Assembly: GCA_016714935.1 (NCBI GenBank) | Contig: JADKBU010000032.1 | Location: 1-24,682 of the forward strand | Direction: 5' to 3' | From: Candidatus Accumulibacter propinquus | GTDB taxonomy: Bacteria; Pseudomonadota; Gammaproteobacteria; Burkholderiales; Rhodocyclaceae | DNA length: 24,682 bases | Shown: positions 8,125 through 16,448 of the stretch, one piece after another | How the letters are laid out: each line of letters begins with the position of its first letter | How positions within the stretch are numbered: the stretch's first letter is position 1 | Translations under genes and position numbers: made by a program | Notes under the pieces: generated by a model | Databases searched by the model: none | Told to the model about the DNA's origin: nothing | The model's input: only the letters and a program-made list of their open reading frames with translations

Positions 8125-8688
8125 ATGTCGTTGATCAACACCGAAATCAAACCGTTCAAGGCTACCGCTTTTCACAACGGCAAGTTTGTCCCCGTTTCCG
8201 ACGCTGACCTGAAGGGCAAGTGGTCCGTTGTGGTCTTCTATCCGGCTGATTTCACCTTCGTCTGCCCGACGGAACTGGGTGATCTGGCTGACGAGTACAG
8301 CTCTTTCCAGAAGATTGGCGTGGAAGTCTATGCGGTGTCCACCGACACGCATTTCACCCACAAGGCCTGGCACGACGCGTCCGACACCATCAAGAAGATT
8401 CAGTATCCGATGCTCGGCGACCCGACCGGCACACTCACCCGGAATTTCGATGTGATGATCGAGGAGGAAGGTCTGGCCCTGCGTGGGACCTTCGTGATCA
8501 ACCCCGAGGGCGTCATCAAGGTCTGTGAAATCCACGACCTGGGTATCGGTCGTGACGCCAAGGAGCTGCTGCGCAAGGTGCAGGCCGCCCAGTACGTCGC
8601 CAACCACCCGGGTGAAGTGTGCCCGGCCAAGTGGACTCCGGGTGACGCCACGCTGGCCCCATCCCTCGATCTGGTCGGCAAGATCTAA
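8125..8688 (+). CDS. ahpC: Alkyl hydroperoxide reductase subunit C (2-Cys peroxiredoxin)
   Basis: A 187-residue typical AhpC, the usual length. It reduces hydrogen peroxide, organic peroxides and peroxynitrite in the cytoplasm. The peroxidatic cysteine is Cys47 in FYPADFTFVCPTE, and the resolving cysteine is Cys166 in HPGEVCPAKW; Cys134 is an additional one. The start ATG at 8125 (MSLINTEIKPFKATAF) is chosen because it has an excellent ribosome site (aaggagag, 8111-8118) and matches the family N-terminus. A reading from 8035 would cross the OxyR-controlled promoter and is rejected. ahpF follows 121 bases downstream, after a strong hairpin. Regulation by OxyR is indicated by the upstream four-part site. 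Confidence 0.97.
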   Translation: MSLINTEIKPFKATAFHNGKFVPVSDADLKGKWSVVVFYPADFTFVCPTELGDLADEYSSFQKIGVEVYAVSTDTHFTHKAWHDASDTIKKIQYPMLGDPTGTLTRNFDVMIEEEGLALRGTFVINPEGVIKVCEIHDLGIGRDAKELLRKVQAAQYVANHPGEVCPAKWTPGDATLAPSLDLVGKI

Positions 8689-8744
8689 AGTTTCGATCGC
8701 GTTGCGGGTGCGCTGTCCCGCAGCGCGATTCCGGGTCCCAGCGC

Positions 8745-8782
8745 AAAGGGGCCGCAAAGCAGGCTGCTTGGCGGCCCCTTTT
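8745..8782 (+). terminator. Strong hairpin with short T-tail between ahpC and ahpF
   Basis: A perfect 11-base stem (AAAGGGGCCGC at 8745-8755 with its complement at 8771-8781) ends in TTTT. Its apical part can extend the stem through AAGCA/TGCTT. It has the form of an intrinsic terminator and lies only 27 bases before the ahpF start. It may act as a partial terminator or an mRNA stabiliser that makes AhpC more abundant than AhpF, and probably does not block transcription fully. Confidence 0.75.
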
Positions 8783-8809
8783 CAATGCAACTCGTCACGA
8801 AAGACTCAC

Positions 8810-10369
8810 ATGCTCGACAACAACATCAAGACTCAACTCAGGACTTATCTCGAAAAGCTCCAGCAACCGATCGAACTGATCGCTTCGCTCGACGGCAGTG
8901 GCAAGGCACAAGAGATGCTTGCACTGCTGCAGGATATCGCGGCGCTTTCGACCAAGGTCAGCGTCAGGCACGACGGCGACGCCCCGCGCAAGCCGTCCTT
9001 TGCCGTCGGTCGCCCTGGGGAGGCGGCGCGGATCAGCTTCGCCGGCATTCCGATGGGCCACGAATTCACCTCCCTGATCCTGGCCCTGCTGCACACCGGT
9101 GGGCATCCTCCGAAAGCCGAGGCGAGCGTGATCGAGGAGATCCGCGCCATACCCGGTCGCTTCCACTTCGAAACCTTCATCTCGCTTTCCTGCCACAACT
9201 GTCCTGACGTCGTGCAGGCACTCAATCTGATGGCCGTGCTGAACCCCGGCATCAGCCATCAAATGATCGATGGTGCGCTGTACCAGGATGAAGTGACGGC
9301 CCGCCAGATCATGGGGGTACCGACCGTCCTGCTGAACGGCCAACCTTTCGGGCAAGGTCGCATGACGCTCGAGGAAATCGTTGGCCAGATCGATACCGGT
9401 GCCCTGCAACGTGAGGCGGACAAGGTTTCGGCCCGTGCGCCCTTCGACGTGCTGATCGTCGGTGGGGGTCCGGCCGGCGCCGCCGCTGCCATCTATGCTG
9501 CCCGCAAGGGGATTCGCACCGGGGTGGTCAGCGAGCGCTTCGGTGGACAGGTGCTCGACACGCTGGCCATCGAGAACTTCATCTCGGTCAAGGAGACCGA
9601 CGGTCCGAAGCTCGCGGCCGCGCTGGAGCAACACGTCAGGGAATACGACGTGGATATCATCAATCTGCAGCGCGCCGAAGCGCTGCTGCCGGGCACAGTC
9701 GGCGGACTGATCGAACTCCGGCTGGCCAGCGGCGCGTCCGTCAAAAGCAAGACGGTGATCCTGGCCACTGGGGCACGCTGGCGGGAAATGAACGTCCCCG
9801 GCGAGAAAGAATATCGGGGGCACGGCGTCGCCTACTGCCCGCACTGTGATGGACCGCTGTTCAAGGGCAAGCGGGTGGCGGTCATTGGCGGCGGCAACTC
9901 CGGGGTCGAAGCGGCCATCGACCTCGCGGGCGTCGTCGCGCATGTCACCCTGCTCGAATTCGAGAGTAGCCTGCGTGCCGACGCGATCCTGCAGAAGAAG
10001 CTTTTCAGCCTGGCCAATGTGACCGTGATTACCCAGGCGCTGAGTACCGAAGTGAGCGGCGACGGCAAGAAGGTCAACGGCCTGGTCTACACCGACCGGA
10101 AGAGCGGTCAGGGGCATCGCATCGACCTCGAAGGGATCTTTGTCCAGATCGGCCTGCTGCCCAACAGCGATTGGCTCAAGGGAACGATCGCCCTTTCCGC
10201 GCGCGGCGAGATCGAAATCGACGCCCGTGGGGAAACCTCGCTGCCTGGCGTTTTCGCGGCAGGCGACGTGACGACGGTGCCCTACAAGCAGATCGTCATC
10301 GCCATGGGTGAAGGCTCCAAGGCTGCGCTCAGCGCCTTTGATTACCTGATACGCAGTTCCGTTGCGTGA
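8810..10369 (+). CDS. ahpF: Alkyl hydroperoxide reductase subunit F
   Basis: A 519-residue flavoprotein, about the usual AhpF length, that passes electrons from NAD(P)H through FAD and two dithiols to AhpC. The N-terminal thioredoxin-like repeat carries Cys128-x-x-Cys131 (SLSCHNCPDVV). The thioredoxin-reductase-like part has an FAD-binding motif GGGPAG (218-223), a redox-active Cys343-x-x-Cys346 (YCPHCDGPLF), a pyridine-nucleotide motif GGGNSG (360-365) and a final FAD motif near GVFAAGDVT. The ATG at 8810 (MLDNNIKTQL) matches the family start. Longer readings begin inside ahpC and run through the hairpin. The ribosome site is weak. It is the second gene of the ahpCF operon. Confidence 0.97.
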   Translation: MLDNNIKTQLRTYLEKLQQPIELIASLDGSGKAQEMLALLQDIAALSTKVSVRHDGDAPRKPSFAVGRPGEAARISFAGIPMGHEFTSLILALLHTGGHPPKAEASVIEEIRAIPGRFHFETFISLSCHNCPDVVQALNLMAVLNPGISHQMIDGALYQDEVTARQIMGVPTVLLNGQPFGQGRMTLEEIVGQIDTGALQREADKVSARAPFDVLIVGGGPAGAAAAIYAARKGIRTGVVSERFGGQVLDTLAIENFISVKETDGPKLAAALEQHVREYDVDIINLQRAEALLPGTVGGLIELRLASGASVKSKTVILATGARWREMNVPGEKEYRGHGVAYCPHCDGPLFKGKRVAVIGGGNSGVEAAIDLAGVVAHVTLLEFESSLRADAILQKKLFSLANVTVITQALSTEVSGDGKKVNGLVYTDRKSGQGHRIDLEGIFVQIGLLPNSDWLKGTIALSARGEIEIDARGETSLPGVFAAGDVTTVPYKQIVIAMGEGSKAALSAFDYLIRSSVA

Positions 10370-10394
10370 GCGCTCACCAGCACGACCACCGGAT

Positions 10395-10422
10395 GCCCGC
10401 CGCCCCACCGGCGGGCTTTGCT
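10395..10422 (+). terminator. Terminator after ahpF
   Basis: An eight-base perfect stem (GCCCGCCG at 10395-10402 with CGGCGGGC at 10409-10416) and a six-base loop are followed by TTTGCTT. It lies 26 bases after the ahpF stop and fits the end of the ahpCF operon. A second small hairpin (CGCCGC 10481-10486 with GCGGCG 10495-10500) occurs further on without a T-tract. Confidence 0.7.
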
Positions 10423-10593
10423 TCAGTTCGCGGGGGCACGCCGATTCCGGCTTGAACGCGCAGGTCCAGTTCAGAACCTGCGCCGCCCAGAGGAGCGGCG
10501 GGCGTCTGGTGTCAGCAGGCACCGCCACTGCCGGTCATGACACGCGCTACATGAAGCTTGATCGCCAGGAAACTGTCGGGTAAGGTTCGCGTC

Positions 10594-12315
10594 ATGGCAC
10601 TACCGGAGACCACTGCCGACTTGCTGCGCAAGCTGAGCAAAGAGCTGTCGCGCATGCGGGCATTGCTGATCGATCGCTACCCCAATGCCCGCAATTCGCT
10701 GCGGATCATGCTGTCCTCGATGGGTGTCACCGCCGTGCATAACGCCGGCAGTTCAGCGGAGGTGCTCCGACAGGTCAGGGCGCACAGCTTTGACATCATC
10801 CTCTCCGATTACCAGCTCGAAGACGGACGCGACGGCCAGCAGTTGCTGGAGGAGTTGCGCCAGCAACATCTGGTGCCGCTGAGTACCGTCTTTTTCATCA
10901 TCACCAGCGAACGTGGATACCACAACGTGGTTTCGGTTGCCGAACTGGCACCTGACGACTACCTGATCAAGCCTTTCACCGCCGACGAGTTGCACGGCAG
11001 GCTGGTACGTACGATCTACAAGAAGCGCTTCTTTGCGCAACTCTACGAGCATCTCGACAATGGCGCTTTTGCCCTGGCGCTGGCCACCTGCGAACGCCTG
11101 CTTGCGCAGGACAGCGGCTTTCTCCTGGACGCGCTGCGTCTCAAAGGCGAGATCCTCAACACCCTGGGGCGACATGCCGAGGCCCAGAACGTCTATCAAC
11201 AGGTGCTGGCGCAGCGGGTGGTGCCATGGGCACGCATGGGTCTGGCCTTTGCATTGCGGGGGCAGCAGCAACTGGCCGAGGCCGAGGCCCTCGGCCAGTC
11301 GCTGGTCGACGAGTTTCCGGAATTCACTGCCGGCTACGATTTTCTCGCCGAAGTACGAGAAGAAATGGGCAAGCCCGAAGAAGCCCAGGAAGTACTGCTG
11401 CGCGCGGCGGCGATTTCTCCGAAGAACTCGACACGACAACGGATGGTCGGCGATGTCGCGGCACGCAACAACGATTTGCCGACCGCCGAAAAAGCCTACG
11501 GCAAGGTTCTGGAGCGTCGCCGCGGCTCATCACTGAAGAATATCGACGACTACACCAATCTCTCGCGAGTGATGGTTGACCGCGGCCATACGACCGCTGC
11601 CCGACAGATTACCGATGAATTGCGAAGGGACTGGCGTGGCAGCCGGCAAGGGGAATTCGCCGCCCTGGTCATGGAAAGCCTCTGCGCCAACAAGGAAGGC
11701 GATCCCGCCAAGGCCAGGCAGGCCGTCGAAAAAGCACTGCTGCTGAACGATGCCTTGAAGGACGAAGGAAAGACGTCGGGACTCTCGCAGAAGCTGACCC
11801 TTGACCTGGCCCAGGCGTGTCTGGCCACCGGCGACGAGGCGAGTGCGCGGGGTATCCTTCGCCAGGTGGCCGCCGAAAACCACGAAGACCGCCACATGAT
11901 CGCCAACGTGCAGGGGATCTACGCCAGAGCGGGCAAGGAAGAGGACGGCCAGGCCCTGCTTGCGGAGGTCGGCAAGGAAATCGTGGATCTCAACAATCGC
12001 GGCGTCCTGGCCGCTCGCCGCGGCGATGTCGAAGGTTCGGTCAAGCTGCTGATGGAAGCGGCAGAACGGGTACCCAATCTGCAATTCCTGATCAACGCCA
12101 CCAAAGCCATTTTCACGCTGCTGGACATCAAGGGCTGGGATCCGGCACTGGCCAGACGCGGTCTGCGCTACCTGCAGATGGCGCAAGCCAAGGACCTGCG
12201 CAACGCCCGCGTGATCTCGGCACGCGAGCTGTATCAGCGGGTCGCACGCAAGTACGGGGTGGCTATCGTCTCGCTGGCCAACGCTCACCGCCAGGGCGAG
12301 GAGTCGGGGGGGTAG
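10594..12315 (+). CDS. Response regulator receiver domain protein with long TPR tail
   Basis: A 573-residue protein. Residues about 20-145 are a CheY-like receiver: MRALLIDRYPNARNSLRIML (D27 is the only acidic residue of the usual pair), phospho-acceptor Asp72 in IILSDYQLEDG, the FFIITSE strand and the conserved Lys of YLIKPFT. From about 150 to the end come helical tetratricopeptide-like repeats (for example LNTLGRHAEAQNVYQQVL and GKPEEAQEVLLRAAAISP). There is no DNA-binding or enzymatic output domain, so output is probably through protein-protein contacts. The start is ATG 10594, with taagg at 10581-10585. An upstream in-frame start at 10558 adds residues not typical of receivers. No histidine kinase is adjacent, so its partner is unknown. 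The gene stands alone between ahpCF and a convergent lysR gene. Confidence 0.88.
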   Translation: MALPETTADLLRKLSKELSRMRALLIDRYPNARNSLRIMLSSMGVTAVHNAGSSAEVLRQVRAHSFDIILSDYQLEDGRDGQQLLEELRQQHLVPLSTVFFIITSERGYHNVVSVAELAPDDYLIKPFTADELHGRLVRTIYKKRFFAQLYEHLDNGAFALALATCERLLAQDSGFLLDALRLKGEILNTLGRHAEAQNVYQQVLAQRVVPWARMGLAFALRGQQQLAEAEALGQSLVDEFPEFTAGYDFLAEVREEMGKPEEAQEVLLRAAAISPKNSTRQRMVGDVAARNNDLPTAEKAYGKVLERRRGSSLKNIDDYTNLSRVMVDRGHTTAARQITDELRRDWRGSRQGEFAALVMESLCANKEGDPAKARQAVEKALLLNDALKDEGKTSGLSQKLTLDLAQACLATGDEASARGILRQVAAENHEDRHMIANVQGIYARAGKEEDGQALLAEVGKEIVDLNNRGVLAARRGDVEGSVKLLMEAAERVPNLQFLINATKAIFTLLDIKGWDPALARRGLRYLQMAQAKDLRNARVISARELYQRVARKYGVAIVSLANAHRQGEESGG

Positions 12316-12377
12316 GGAGTTCAGGATCTGGCCGACGAGGAGTCCGCCCCCAACGCCACTTGCTCACCAGTCTGGCT

Positions 12378-13280
12378 TTACTCGCGGGCGGGCACCCGGA
12401 GCAGCAGTTCATCGAGGAACACTCTGGCCGGTAGCGACAGGATCTTCGATTTCAGATGGATCACCAGCCACGGCTTGCGCAACGGGAATCCCTGCACGTC
12501 GAGGATGCACAGGCCTTCGCTCGCAGGATTCATCGGCAGTGCGTGTCGGGAAAGCACTGCCAATCCCATGCCACTGGCAACCAGATCGCGGATTGCTTCA
12601 TTGCTGTTGACGGACATCTTGATCTCCAGCTTCACTCCGATCTGCGCCAGATGCGTATCGATCGTCCGGCGCGAACCCGAACCCGTTTCGCGAAGGATGA
12701 AGCGCTCGCCGCTCAGCGCCTGCAGTTCGATGGAGCGCTCGGCGGCCCAATGACCGAGCGGAGCGATCACCACCTGCTCGTTGTCGAGAAACGGGTAGCA
12801 GGTCAACTCCAGGTCTTCCGGTGGGTAGACCATGACGTAGAGATCGTCCCGATTGTCGCGCATGCGCGCCACGATGCGCTCGCGCTCGGCGATTTCGAGG
12901 TCGATGAGCAGCTCTGGATAGCGTCTGGAGAAGTCGCCCAGCAGGCGTGGCAGAAAGTACTTGGCGGTGGTCACCAGCGCGACCCGCAGACGGCCACGCT
13001 TCAAACCCTTCAGATCGGCAATGGCCGATTCGAAGCGGCCCCAGACGTCGTCGAGGGCCCGTGCTGTCTGCAGCAACTCCTCCCCCGCCGCGGTCAGGAC
13101 GACCTCGCGGCCTGACGGCTCGAACAAAGGCAGACCCAGAGTTTCGACGATCTGCCTGACCTGGAGTGAAACGGCCGGCTGTGTGAGGTGCAGGACAGCG
13201 GCTGCTTTGGAAAAGCTGCGCATGTGCGCCACGGTGGTGAAGGTTTCGAGTTGGCGAAAGGTGATCCGGCGGCGCGGCAT
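12378..13280 (-). CDS. LysR-family transcriptional regulator, CbbR-like
   Basis: A 300-residue LysR-type regulator of the usual length. The N-terminal winged helix-turn-helix occupies about residues 5-64 (FRQLETFTTVAHMRSFSKAA ... LTQPAVSLQVRQI ... LGLPLFEPSGREVVLT), followed by a linker helix and a periplasmic-binding-protein-like effector domain (RLRVALVTTAKYFLPRLLG). The ADLKGL-xx-GRLRVAxVTTAKYF stretch resembles CbbR-type regulators of carbon fixation. No RuBisCO or CBB gene is in the window, so the target is open. It is not OxyR by sequence: the redox Cys pair and context are missing. It is transcribed divergently from the TerB-like gene, and the shared 117-base region holds a dyad. LysR regulators usually control the divergent neighbour and themselves. 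No clear ribosome site precedes the ATG at 13280. Confidence 0.9.
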   Translation of the reverse strand: MPRRRITFRQLETFTTVAHMRSFSKAAAVLHLTQPAVSLQVRQIVETLGLPLFEPSGREVVLTAAGEELLQTARALDDVWGRFESAIADLKGLKRGRLRVALVTTAKYFLPRLLGDFSRRYPELLIDLEIAERERIVARMRDNRDDLYVMVYPPEDLELTCYPFLDNEQVVIAPLGHWAAERSIELQALSGERFILRETGSGSRRTIDTHLAQIGVKLEIKMSVNSNEAIRDLVASGMGLAVLSRHALPMNPASEGLCILDVQGFPLRKPWLVIHLKSKILSLPARVFLDELLLRVPARE

Positions 13281-13282
13281 AT

Positions 13283-13330
13283 ATAAGTCCGAACAAATAT
13301 CTTGAGCGATTATATCTCATTGGACTTTAT
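13283..13330. promoter_or_regulatory. Nested dyad between lysR and the TerB-like gene, probable operator
   Basis: ATAAGTCC (13283-13290) and GGACTTTAT (13322-13330) are inverted copies with one extra T. Inside them, about the same centre, lie ATAT (13297-13300) and ATAT (13312-13315). The stretch is AT-rich in GC-rich surroundings and begins three bases from the lysR start codon. LysR-type operators commonly sit here. A possible promoter for the TerB-like gene is TTGGAC (13320-13325) with CATAGT (13344-13349), spaced by 18. Confidence 0.5.
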
Positions 13331-13397
13331 CACGCTGCGTCCGCATAGTTCATTTGTCCAAAGCGTCGTATCAGATCAACCCCCTCAGGAGAAACTT

Positions 13398-13865
13398 ATG
13401 CGCAATTACACCACCGACAGCGCTGAAGCCATGTCACGAGTCGTAGCCCTTGCCCTGCTCGCCGATGGTGCGCTTGACCACTGCGAACTCGCGTCGCTTG
13501 AAAAACACAAAATCTACGGCAGGCTGCGCATCGACGCCGCAACCCTGGATCAGGTGATCCACGAATTCTGCAATGACCTGATGCAATGCGCACGCGCTCC
13601 CAATGTCGGCCAGATCGAGCTGGATAGTGAACTGATCGATCACCTGCTCGGCGACATCCGCTCACCCGAACTGCAGAAAGAGGCACTGCGGGCGATTGTC
13701 GACATCGTCAATGCCGATGGCTGCCTCAACGGCGGCGAAAGGATTCTGCTCTCCCAGGCGAAGCACCTCTGGGGTCAGGGCCTGCAACAGGACGACCACA
13801 CCGTAAGTGGTAAAACACAGCCGAAGTCACCACTGGCCAGGCATCAGAAACAGTGGTTCTCGTGA
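13398..13865 (+). CDS. TerB-like small protein
   Basis: A 155-residue all-helical protein with two copies of the TerB-family pattern of hydrophobic helix, Asp-Gly, then acidic helix: VALALLADGALDHCELASLE near residues 15-34 and AIVDIVNADGCLNGGERILL near 98-117. TerB-like domains are associated with tellurite resistance and membrane or phage stress functions, but many family members are uncharacterised. No other ter gene is present here. The start ATG at 13398 has a clear ribosome site (aggaga, 13387-13392); the upstream reading from 13302 would cross the operator region. The C-terminal 25 residues are polar and probably disordered. Divergence from the LysR gene suggests control by it. Confidence 0.8.
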   Translation: MRNYTTDSAEAMSRVVALALLADGALDHCELASLEKHKIYGRLRIDAATLDQVIHEFCNDLMQCARAPNVGQIELDSELIDHLLGDIRSPELQKEALRAIVDIVNADGCLNGGERILLSQAKHLWGQGLQQDDHTVSGKTQPKSPLARHQKQWFS

Positions 13866-13874
13866 AGACAGCCT

Positions 13875-13898
13875 GGCCGCTTCGCTTGCGGAGCGGCC
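13875..13898. terminator. Hairpin between convergent TerB-like gene and livF
   Basis: GGCCGCT (13875-13881) pairs with AGCGGCC (13892-13898) across a short loop in the 55-base gap between two convergent genes. There is no T-tract, so it may be a bidirectional, perhaps Rho-assisted, end signal. Confidence 0.4.
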
Positions 13899-13920
13899 GC
13901 GCCGCTTATGTCGCGAGGGG

Positions 13921-14679
13921 CTAGAGGCGGCCCCCAAGGCCCAGGTAACTCTCGATCACCCGCCGATCCATGGACAATTCGCTGCTCGGCCCTTCCAGGG
14001 ACAACTCTCCGGTTTCCAGGACATAGCCGTAATCGGCGACCTGCAACGCGGCCCGGGCGTTCTGCTCGACGAGCAGGATCGCCACGCCCAACCGCTTCAG
14101 CTGCGCGACGGTACGAAAAATTTCCTTGATGACCAAAGGTGCGAGTCCAAGACTCGGTTCATCGAGCAGCAGCAGCCTGGGTTTGGCCATCAGCGCCCGA
14201 CCCATGGCCAGCATCTGGCGCTCGCCGCCCGAGAGGGTAGCGGCCATCTGGTTTCGACGCTCCATCAGGCGCGGAAAGGTGTCGAACACCTGGTCCATGG
14301 TTTCCAGATGATCGCGATGACCTGCCCGATAGCGGTCGAAAGCCCCCAGCAGCAGGTTGTCCTCGACGCTCATCTCGGCAAAGAGTTCGCGTTTCTCCGG
14401 AACCAGAGTCATCCCTTGACGCACCAGTTGCTCGACGCTGCGCCCTGCCCCTTGCCGCTCGCCGAGATAGACGATCTCGCCACGTACTGGAAGCAGTCCG
14501 ATCAGGGCCGACAGGAGGGTGGTCTTGCCGGCTCCGTTCGGACCGATGACGGTGACGATCTCTCCCCGGTGTACCTTCAGGGCGAGACCATGCAGCGCCT
14601 CCACCTTGCCGTAATTCACCGACAGGCCGCGCACCTCAAGGACGACCGTTCTTTCGGGCTGCTCGGGGAGCGTACTCAT
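13921..14679 (-). CDS. livF: Branched-chain amino acid-type ABC transporter ATPase LivF
   Basis: A 252-residue ABC ATPase of normal LivF length. Walker A GPNGAGKT is at residues 46-53, the signature LSGGE at 149-153, and Walker B LLLLDEP at 169-175, followed by the D-loop and switch histidine region (LLVEQN, with Asn/Gln typical of LivF). It energises uptake by the LivHM permease together with LivG. The start ATG at 14679 (MSTLPEQPERTVV) overlaps the end of the livMG gene by four bases (ATGA type), the usual sign of translational coupling. It is the last gene of the operon. Confidence 0.93.
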   Translation of the reverse strand: MSTLPEQPERTVVLEVRGLSVNYGKVEALHGLALKVHRGEIVTVIGPNGAGKTTLLSALIGLLPVRGEIVYLGERQGAGRSVEQLVRQGMTLVPEKRELFAEMSVEDNLLLGAFDRYRAGHRDHLETMDQVFDTFPRLMERRNQMAATLSGGERQMLAMGRALMAKPRLLLLDEPSLGLAPLVIKEIFRTVAQLKRLGVAILLVEQNARAALQVADYGYVLETGELSLEGPSSELSMDRRVIESYLGLGGRL

Positions 14680-16448
14680 TCCACGCCGCCAAGGTAGGCT
14701 TCGATTACCGCCGGATTCCGCTGGATCTCCTCGGGCCGCCCGGCAGCAAGTTTTTGCCCAAACTCCATCACCAGCACCCGGTCGGCGAGGCCCATCACGA
14801 AATCCATGTCGTGCTCGACCAGCAGGATACCCATGCCTTCCGCGCGCAAACGCCGCAGAAGGTCGGCGAGCGCCTGCTTTTCGAGGTAGCGCAGGCCGGC
14901 AGCCGGTTCGTCGAGCAGCAACAGGCAAGGGTCGGCTGCGAGCGCACGGGCAATCTCGACGATGCGCTGTTTCCCGAGGGGCAGGCTGCCGGCTGCTTCG
15001 TACATCTGTTCGGGCAGACCACAGCGCTCGATCTGGACAGCCGCTTCGTGCAGCAGGCGGGACTCCTCGGCACGGTCGGCGCGGCAGGCGGCAGCGACAA
15101 AGCCGCGGCGGCCGCGCAGGTGCGCGCCGATGGCGACGTTCTCGATCACGCTCATCGATGGCAGGAGACGTACATGCTGGAAGGTCCGGCTCATCCCACG
15201 GCGCGCGATCTCACGTGCCGGCAGACCCTCGATAGGCTCGCCGCGAAAGCTGACCGAACCGGAGGTCAGCGGGTCAACCCCGGAAATGCCATTGAACATC
15301 GTACTCTTGCCCGCGCCGTTCGGCCCGATCAGGGCCATCACCTCCCCGGCCCTGACCCCGAAGCTCACCCGGTCGTTGGCCAACAGGCCACCGAAGCGCT
15401 TGCTGGCGTCCTTCACCTCCAGCAGCACCGAGCCCGCTTCCGGCAGCGGGCGCCGCGTCAGAGGGCGAACGCCATCGACACGTGCACAGATCAGGCGCTG
15501 CGGAAAGAAGCGCTGGATCATCGGCCACACCCCGTCACGCGCGCGATGCAGCACGACGATCATCAACAGCCCGAAAACGATGATCTCGAAGTTGCCGCTC
15601 TGCCCAAGCAGCCTCGGCAACCAGTCCTGCAGCCATTGCTTGAGTACCGTGATCAAACCCGCGCCGAGGATCGCACCCCAGACATGCGAGACGCCACCGA
15701 CCACCGCCATGAACAGATACTCGATGCCCTGCGTCAACGAGAACGGCGTCGGGTTGACGAAGCGCTGCAGATGCGCATAAAGCCAACCGGAAGTGCTGGC
15801 GTAGAGTGCCGCCAGCGTAAACACCACGATCTTCGAGCGCGGAGTATTGACACCCATGGCTTCGGCCATCACCGAGCCACCCTTCAGCGCCCGGATGGCG
15901 CGGCCTTCACGCGAATCGAGCAGGTTGCGCGTCCCAAGAACGAGTACCAGCAGGACCGCCCAGATCAGGTAGAAGAACTCACGCCCCGACTTGAGTTCCA
16001 GTTCGACGAACTGCAGCGGCGGGATGCCGCTCATGCCGGTGTGGCCTCCCAGCGCATCGAGATTGCCAAACAGATAGTAGAGGCTCATTCCCCAGGCAAT
16101 GGTACCCAGCGGCAGAAAGTGGCCGGACAGGCGCAAGGTGACCAGGCCGAGCGAGAGGGCCACCACGCCCGTGACCAGCAGACCCGCAGGCAGCGTCAAC
16201 CACGGCGAAACACCATGTACGGTTGTCAGGTAGGCCGAAGTGTAAGCGCCAAGGCCGACGAACGCGGCCTGCCCGAAGGAAGTCAGGCCACCCACACCGG
16301 TGAGCATTACCAGTCCGAGCGCGACAATGGCATAGAGACCGATGTAGTTGAGCAGCGTGACGTAGAATTCGGGCAACAGCACCGGCGCCAGCAGCAGCAC
16401 GACGATGAAGAGCAGCAACAGCAGCGTCGACTGCAAGCTACGCTTCAT
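14676..16448 (-). CDS. livM/livG: LivM-LivG fusion: permease fused to ABC ATPase
   Basis: A single 590-residue frame holding two usually separate proteins. Residues 1 to about 310 are a LivM-type inner-membrane permease with multiple hydrophobic segments (it begins MKRSLQSTLLLLLFIVVLLL and includes GLTSFGQAAFVGLGAY and AVVGGVSHVWGAILG). After a linker near 310-340, residues about 342-590 are a LivG-type ATPase: Walker A GPNGAGKS 375-382, signature-like LPLGKQR 489-495 (LivG proteins often have LPYGQQR), Walker B LLLLDEPAAGL 509-519, and EHDMDFVM with the switch His. No stop or ribosome site interrupts the junction, so it is a true fusion and fixes a 1:1 ratio. The start overlaps the livH stop (ATGA), with GGAGGA immediately before it. 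Substrate is unproven; LivJHMGF systems import leucine-type amino acids, amides or aromatic acids. Confidence 0.92.
   Translation of the reverse strand: MKRSLQSTLLLLLFIVVLLLAPVLLPEFYVTLLNYIGLYAIVALGLVMLTGVGGLTSFGQAAFVGLGAYTSAYLTTVHGVSPWLTLPAGLLVTGVVALSLGLVTLRLSGHFLPLGTIAWGMSLYYLFGNLDALGGHTGMSGIPPLQFVELELKSGREFFYLIWAVLLVLVLGTRNLLDSREGRAIRALKGGSVMAEAMGVNTPRSKIVVFTLAALYASTSGWLYAHLQRFVNPTPFSLTQGIEYLFMAVVGGVSHVWGAILGAGLITVLKQWLQDWLPRLLGQSGNFEIIVFGLLMIVVLHRARDGVWPMIQRFFPQRLICARVDGVRPLTRRPLPEAGSVLLEVKDASKRFGGLLANDRVSFGVRAGEVMALIGPNGAGKSTMFNGISGVDPLTSGSVSFRGEPIEGLPAREIARRGMSRTFQHVRLLPSMSVIENVAIGAHLRGRRGFVAAACRADRAEESRLLHEAAVQIERCGLPEQMYEAAGSLPLGKQRIVEIARALAADPCLLLLDEPAAGLRYLEKQALADLLRRLRAEGMGILLVEHDMDFVMGLADRVLVMEFGQKLAAGRPEEIQRNPAVIEAYLGGVE

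Noticed and set aside
8795..10528. A 577-codon minus-strand frame opposite ahpF
   Set aside because: No motif; ahpF on the plus strand is certain.
12378..13280. The LysR gene being oxyR for the nearby ahpCF
   Set aside because: The sequence is CbbR-like and lacks the OxyR cysteine region; it is also separated from ahpCF by another gene.
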